NCBI RefSeq assembly: GCF_022458985.1
Contig: NC_061771.1
Location: forward strand, 23,862,001-23,926,000
Reading direction: 5' to 3'
Length of the DNA stretch: 64,000 nucleotides
Source of the DNA: Mugil cephalus
Lineage: Eukaryota; Chordata; Actinopteri; Mugiliformes; Mugilidae
A model generated the notes under the pieces. The model was not told the origin of the DNA. It did no database searches and saw nothing but the letters and a program-made list of their open reading frames with translations. Positions 47,123 through 64,000 of this stretch are shown here, piece by piece. The first letter of the stretch is position 1. Each line of letters begins with the position of its first letter. A program made the translations under genes and the position numbers.

Positions 47123-48626
47123 TGGTTGCTGGTTGCTGGTTGCCATGCGTCAGTTTGTCACTCAGAGCGATGCTTTCAAAATACCAGAAAATAAAACAGT
47201 AAAACTCTCTAAAAACGTGTTTTAGGTCAAACAAACTACTTAAATATTTATTATTTTTAGATTAATGTTAAATCTTTGTGAGTCGTGTAACATTATTATG
47301 TTTTTTTCATGTAATTGCTATTGAGTTTTTTGTGTTACATACAAAATTTAACAGTGTAGATACAAATATAGACATAAAAATCTTATGTATAGAAAAATGT
47401 AATAATTAAAACGTATTTTTTTTGTAATTTTTGTTTTCAGAGTTTTGATTGAATGAATTGTGATAAAGGATTACAAAAGAGTAAAGGAATAATATGACGT
47501 ATCCACCCATCATAACTATTCGTGCTATTTGCGGTGGTGCTGCAATGGAGATATTCTTTTTGTTTGTTTGTTTAGTTAGATATTAAACTACACATTAATG
47601 TGATTATTAAATGGCCCAACATAGTATTTTTGTTACTGTAAATGAATAACCATTTTGTAATCACATTTTGTGAAGGTCACAGAAGCCTGTATTTTCATTT
47701 TATTTTCACATATGGCTGTGGTGATGTGAATGTGGGCTCATCTGTTTGACATTTTGACTTGTTTTTGGTGTCTTGATATGTACAAAACACCTCTCCCTGT
47801 TAATACACATCTTAATATCGTCCACCCATGAAATCCTGATGATGGTATTTAGCGTCTCAGAACATAAAGACACGGTAAAGGAAAATACATGTCACACATT
47901 AACTCATTTGATTTTTTTTGTGCCTAATAAGGTCTGAAAACTGATGTAAACAGAAAATCTGAGTATTATTTCAAAATAAAAGCCTGACAATTTGAGTAAT
48001 AATTCTTTGTAAGGAAGCATATTTAATTTACTGAACCAACCTCGTTAATTGCGAGAAAATAAATACTATTGTTTGCGTATGAAGCCTTACAACCCAAATT
48101 TTTGTTTTTACGAGTAACACCTAACACTTAGCCATTGAACAGTTACATTTGGTTTTAGTCTGAATTATGATAAACATTTTGTAGAATTAGCCATTAACTT
48201 AGAGATAAGATATGCAGCATTAAATATATGAAGAACTAGCAATTATTTTAATAAAAACTTTGATATCTGAAGACGTCTTTTAGTAATAGTGTTCTCACTG
48301 TGCAATCATCCATTTCCTGGTAATAATAGACTGAAACATACTTCCACAAGTCTGATAACTTTTTACTCAGTATAAATATTTCCATTTTTTCAGTTGCTAT
48401 ACAGTCAAATAAAGAACAAAACTGAATTAAACCTTAAACACATTTTATTAGCCACAGGATTGATGTTTTTTTTTGACCACATATTAAACTTTTAATCAAC
48501 TCTTTTCATGGTTTTATTTGTTCTAAACTCCCCATCAATAAAAATGTGACCTGTATTTTATTTTCTGACCTGCAGCGACGCATGAGAAAGGAAAACAGAG
48601 ACCAGGTGAACTGGAAAAGATGGTAA

Positions 48627-48632
48627 TTTATT
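48627..48632 (-). terminator. rpl9: rpl9 polyadenylation signal AATAAA
   Basis: The minus-strand AATAAA lies 28 nt after the stop of the distal last exon, giving the very short 3' UTR typical of ribosomal protein genes. Confidence 0.8.
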
Positions 48633-48659
48633 GGTCATAACAGGACATAATGTGATCAT

Positions 48660-51766
<3,107 letters not shown>

Positions 51767-51767
51767 T

Positions 51768-52413
51768 CTGCAAAGACACAAAAATGCGTGTTTCACTCTC
51801 TGAACTATTTGCGAACTTATAAAAAATGACAACTTCGTCAAGTTCAGGCTAAAGTTAAGTTGGCAGGTTATGATGTGCAGTGATAGAATTGGACTATAGT
51901 TAGTGAGGGCAGCTAAATGACAATATTTTGTCTTGTTCATAAACTTTTCTGACTACAATCACACCGGTGTAATACTGGACCATGGGACCATGAATGCATC
52001 CACACTGTATTGCGTTAGCTAGAGTTAGCACTGATGCTAGCACACAGCTACTTTCTACAAGGACCGGTGTCCTTACTGTCCATTTCTTAACAGTTGTCAT
52101 TATTTAACAAGATAGTGAGCTTAAACACTTAAAACCAAACTAGCACAACATTTAAAAAATATATATTATTGTTCAACCCGCTACGGTCCTTAAGCGTGAA
52201 CACAACGTCAGGCCTTAGACTGACAACCAATATGTGACAAAACTATTAACATATTCCTCCCAAAACATCAAAGTTAAGGTAAAAAATACAGCTCATACTG
52301 TGAAATACAGCTATGTGCGCGTCTTGATGTTCAAAATTGAGCCTAAAATGTGTTTAATCGACCTAGATGGAGTTAGATGAAACCTAAGAAACAAAATTTC
52401 CAGCTATCCTCAC
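51768..52413 (-). other. First rpl9 intron
   Basis: 646 bp between the oligopyrimidine first exon (donor at 52413) and the exon carrying the start codon, which sits one base after its acceptor. No other feature was seen. Confidence 0.65.
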
Positions 52414-52447
52414 CTCGCCGGTAGCAGAGGAAAGGAGGAAGGAAGGA
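52414..52447 (-). promoter_or_regulatory. rpl9: rpl9 first exon with 5' TOP tract
   Basis: On the minus strand 22 pyrimidines in a row (52447-52426) lead into GCTACCGGCGAG and a GTGAGG donor at 52413. Transcription of ribosomal protein genes starts at a C in such a tract, which puts translation under mTOR/LARP1 control. The exact start base is not defined. Confidence 0.75.
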
Positions 52448-53154
52448 CGTCACGACGCACAAGTAGACCACGTACGTGACACGACGGTAGACATTACGAG
52501 ACAATCGAAGAACTTATTGACGATCAGGATCATCAATAATTATTTAGGTGTCGTCGACAGATTAAAAATATGACAGGTAACTTTTACGTCAAAGTATGCT
52601 TTTCTTTTCTTTTCTTTTTTTTTTAAAAAAAAAAAGAAATAAAGTTTTCAAATGAGACCGTTGAATTAGAGCTAAATTTCATCATATGTTGCGTTCACGT
52701 AATATAGTACAAACTGACACTACAGAATGCAACTGTAAAAAAAAAGCGTCCCTGTCAAATTAGAGAACAAGATCACCTGTGTTTCTGCAAACACAATAAT
52801 TGGGCAATTTTACACAGTATCTTATTTCACCGGTTAAAATGTATGCGTTTGAGTTTATGCCCTACTCATTTGGTTATCATATATTGCTATCTATCTTTAA
52901 GTGTTGTTCAGTCTGTAGCTCCAGATTATATTTTAACTTCATTAGGCGCTAATAGCTGAATGCTGAATAAAAAATATCTGTCGTTGTTGACTGTCTTTTT
53001 AACTTACCAATTTAAATTTACCCTTAAATTGACAAAACATGGTATTACCCTATTTTCAAGACTCAACCGTTGCCCCATGAATGCACCATCAGACCAAAGT
53101 AGCCGCTCTCCGAGTTGTGTTGCCAATGACAGCCGCCTGCTAGCAGCAAATGTC
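52448..53154. other. Divergent promoter region of rpl9 and lias
   Basis: About 0.7 kb separates the rpl9 TOP tract from the lias start codon on the other strand. It contains GTACGTGA (52472 region) and an AT-rich middle. The same head-to-head pair exists in mammals, so joint regulation is plausible but not shown. Confidence 0.6.
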
Positions 53155-58621
<5,467 letters not shown>

Positions 58622-58977
58622 GACGCTTCCTGACCTGCAACGAGACACTGTGACAAAACACACGTTATCTAACCTCATCGCTCTGTGTTGATTCGAGACG
58701 CAGCACAGGAAACACTTTCCACACAATGTCAAGTTTAAAAAGGAAGGCAGTGTTATTGGAGAAATGACATTAATACACGTGTCCTCTATTTATCAAAGAG
58801 AGGACGGAGCAGTTAGAGGCCTCCGGGTATGTAAACCACATAATCCCGTCCTGAGCAGGGACAGGTTTTCACCCCTGAGGTGTCTCCTCACTTCAGGTAA
58901 AAGCTACTGATCTTTAACAGCTCCGTTAATGAGCGCTTTGACCTCTGCTGTGTCAGGACCAGGGACGGTCTGAAGAT

Positions 58978-58983
58978 AATAAA
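58978..58983 (+). terminator. lias: lias polyadenylation signal AATAAA
   Basis: AATAAA 357 bp after the lias stop, with another AATAAA 9 bp further on. Confidence 0.6.
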
Positions 58984-59647
58984 GATAATAAAACAAAATA
59001 ATAATTTAAATGTTTTATGTTAAAAAGCCCAAAATGTATTTTCAGCATTTGCGCTGCAGAAACAGCGTTTACCAGAAAGAAGCAAAATATTCTTATATTC
59101 AATCAAATCATCTTAAGAAAAAAGAAAAAAAAATCTACCAATGGGTTCAGCTTGACAAAAATTCTTAAAATACGCACAAAGTTCTAGTCTCTGAACAAAA
59201 TTTAAGATGTGTTTCTTTGATACGAGGATTTTTTGCTTCCTTTAAATTCCTTTTTTTTTTTGCAGTGTGCACACAGGTTGTTTTAGCCTTTTACCAGAAC
59301 ATGCTTTGTATAATGAATGTAATTTAATTTAAGGGTATTCACATCCAAAATGAAATAATGGGTTTAGGAATTATCATCACAAAACAACGAATTTGTTTTG
59401 ACAAACAGCTCAATGTGCTTCAGTCCAGACACACATGAGCTTTACTGTACGTAGGCTCCTTTATTTTAGACGCCTCTGTGTAACTTGTAAATGTTTCCTT
59501 TGCGCACAGTTCAACAAAACACCTAAAAATGTATATTTGTATTTAAAGAATTAAAAGTCTTCAGTTCACATTTGGTTGTATCATTTTTTTCCCACCTCCT
59601 CCACAAAAATCACCAACCAGTCACAAGTTAAAAGACAGATGTTTCAC

Positions 59648-59653
59648 TTTATT
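59648..59653 (-). terminator. ugdh: ugdh polyadenylation signal AATAAA
   Basis: Minus-strand AATAAA in the context CAATGCAATAAAGTGAAAC, about 470 nt after the ugdh stop. Confidence 0.6.
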
Positions 59654-60122
59654 GCATTGGCCGTTTGAAGTAAACAGCCACGGATACAGAAGACATTACT
59701 GATTTAACACACGGTACGATCATTTATAAAAAAATAGTATAAAATTTTGCAATTAAAAAAAAACACTACCTGATTGTAAAGGTAATACTTTAAGACACTG
59801 GCGTATAGTGTTCTTCTGAAATGAGTACAGTAACAGGCAGAGTTTCTGAAATGCTATGAATGAAACACTTGAATATCTGGAACGGATTTGTTGTTTTTTT
59901 TTGTTTTCATCCGGATTTTTTCATCCGGATTCATCCAAAGAGTTATTCACAGTTGCTCAGGCTTTGACTCCGCTAACCTCTACCCCTCATCCAACACACT
60001 GCAGGACAGCAATTAGTCGCGCTGTGTTCCCCTTTTTAATCCGACGGCTTGGACAGAATGAAAATAATAAGGTGGAGGGAGGAATGTGTTTTATGTGTGT
60101 GTGTGTTTGGGGGAGAAGAAGT

Positions 60123-63820
<3,698 letters not shown>

Positions 63821-64000
63821 CTGAAACGGGGGGAAGTTGGACGATGTGTCAGTGAAACGCAGCACAGACGCACAAAATGTGCAGTCACCAACATAGTCAT
63901 TGTGAGGTAACGCCTTTTGGTCGGGGGTTTGACGTGGACGAGTTGCGCTACAGTCTGGAAGTAATTAGTGTTTCATTTTACCCATGAGCAGGGAGTGAAA
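63821..64000 (-). other. ugdh intron reaching the window edge
   Basis: 180 bp after the most 5' visible ugdh exon. No exon was found. Confidence 0.6.

Larger units (their letters stand above)
46995..48659. other. Spacer between rfc1 and rpl9; ancestral klb position
   Basis: Contains the rfc1 promoter (to about 47170) and AT-rich DNA with no reading frame resembling the glycosidase-like repeats of klotho-beta. In mammals KLB sits here. I see no exon or remnant. Confidence 0.65.
58622..60122. other. lias / ugdh tail-to-tail spacer
   Basis: 1.5 kb between convergent stop codons, containing both 3' UTRs and their polyadenylation signals (58978 and 59648). No extra gene was seen. Confidence 0.75.

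Noticed and set aside
46995-48659. Hidden klb exons between rfc1 and rpl9
   Set aside because: No frame in this AT-rich stretch shows glycosidase-like motifs or plausible exon boundaries.
63821-64000. First coding exon of ugdh (GAGYVGG loop)
   Set aside because: No such sequence appears on the minus strand before the window ends, so the exon must be outside.

Overview
This is a vertebrate nuclear segment, most likely from a ray-finned (teleost) fish. Every gene is split into many short exons separated by small introns, (CA)n/(GT)n microsatellites are dense, and the introns and spacers carry fish-type repeat debris (Tc1, hAT, pogo and TTAA-type elements). No bacterial, CRISPR or intact viral feature was seen.

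Six protein genes are present, in the order klhl5(+, 3' part) - wdr19(+) - rfc1(-) - rpl9(-) - lias(+) - ugdh(-, 5' end missing). From general knowledge, this is the gene order of human 4p14 (KLHL5-WDR19-RFC1-KLB-RPL9-LIAS-UGDH), except that KLB is missing between rfc1 and rpl9. I rebuilt exon structures by matching reading frames to remembered family proteins and checking that phases join at every splice site. The products are 409 aa of klhl5, about 1,347 aa of wdr19, about 1,189 aa of rfc1, 192 or 193 aa of rpl9, 389 aa of lias and 442 aa of ugdh.

Layout: 1-14472 klhl5 BACK and Kelch exons with large repeat-rich introns; 14473-21098 gene-poor spacer with a candidate RFX X-box just upstream of wdr19; 21099-33878 wdr19 (36 coding exons); 33879-35439 tail-to-tail spacer; 35440-46994 rfc1 (23 coding exons); 46995-48659 spacer where klb would be expected; 48660-52447 rpl9; 52448-53154 divergent promoter region shared with lias; 53155-58621 lias (11 coding exons); 58622-60122 tail-to-tail spacer; 60123-63820 ugdh exons. 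The genes are not a pathway. They cover a Kelch adaptor, ciliary transport, clamp loading, the ribosome, mitochondrial lipoylation and UDP-glucuronate synthesis.

Most notable: rpl9 has two tandem alternative last exons, each with a correct acceptor, frame and stop. They encode nearly the same 35-residue C-terminus although about half of their codons differ synonymously. Others: two GC-AG introns (one an 81-nt, stop-free, in-frame intron in wdr19), an RFX X-box at the wdr19 promoter, (UG)n tracts next to several 3' splice sites, two inverted copies of one hAT MITE (one with a perfect 8-bp target duplication), a deleted pogo element, and several MITE-like inverted-repeat units inside rfc1 introns.
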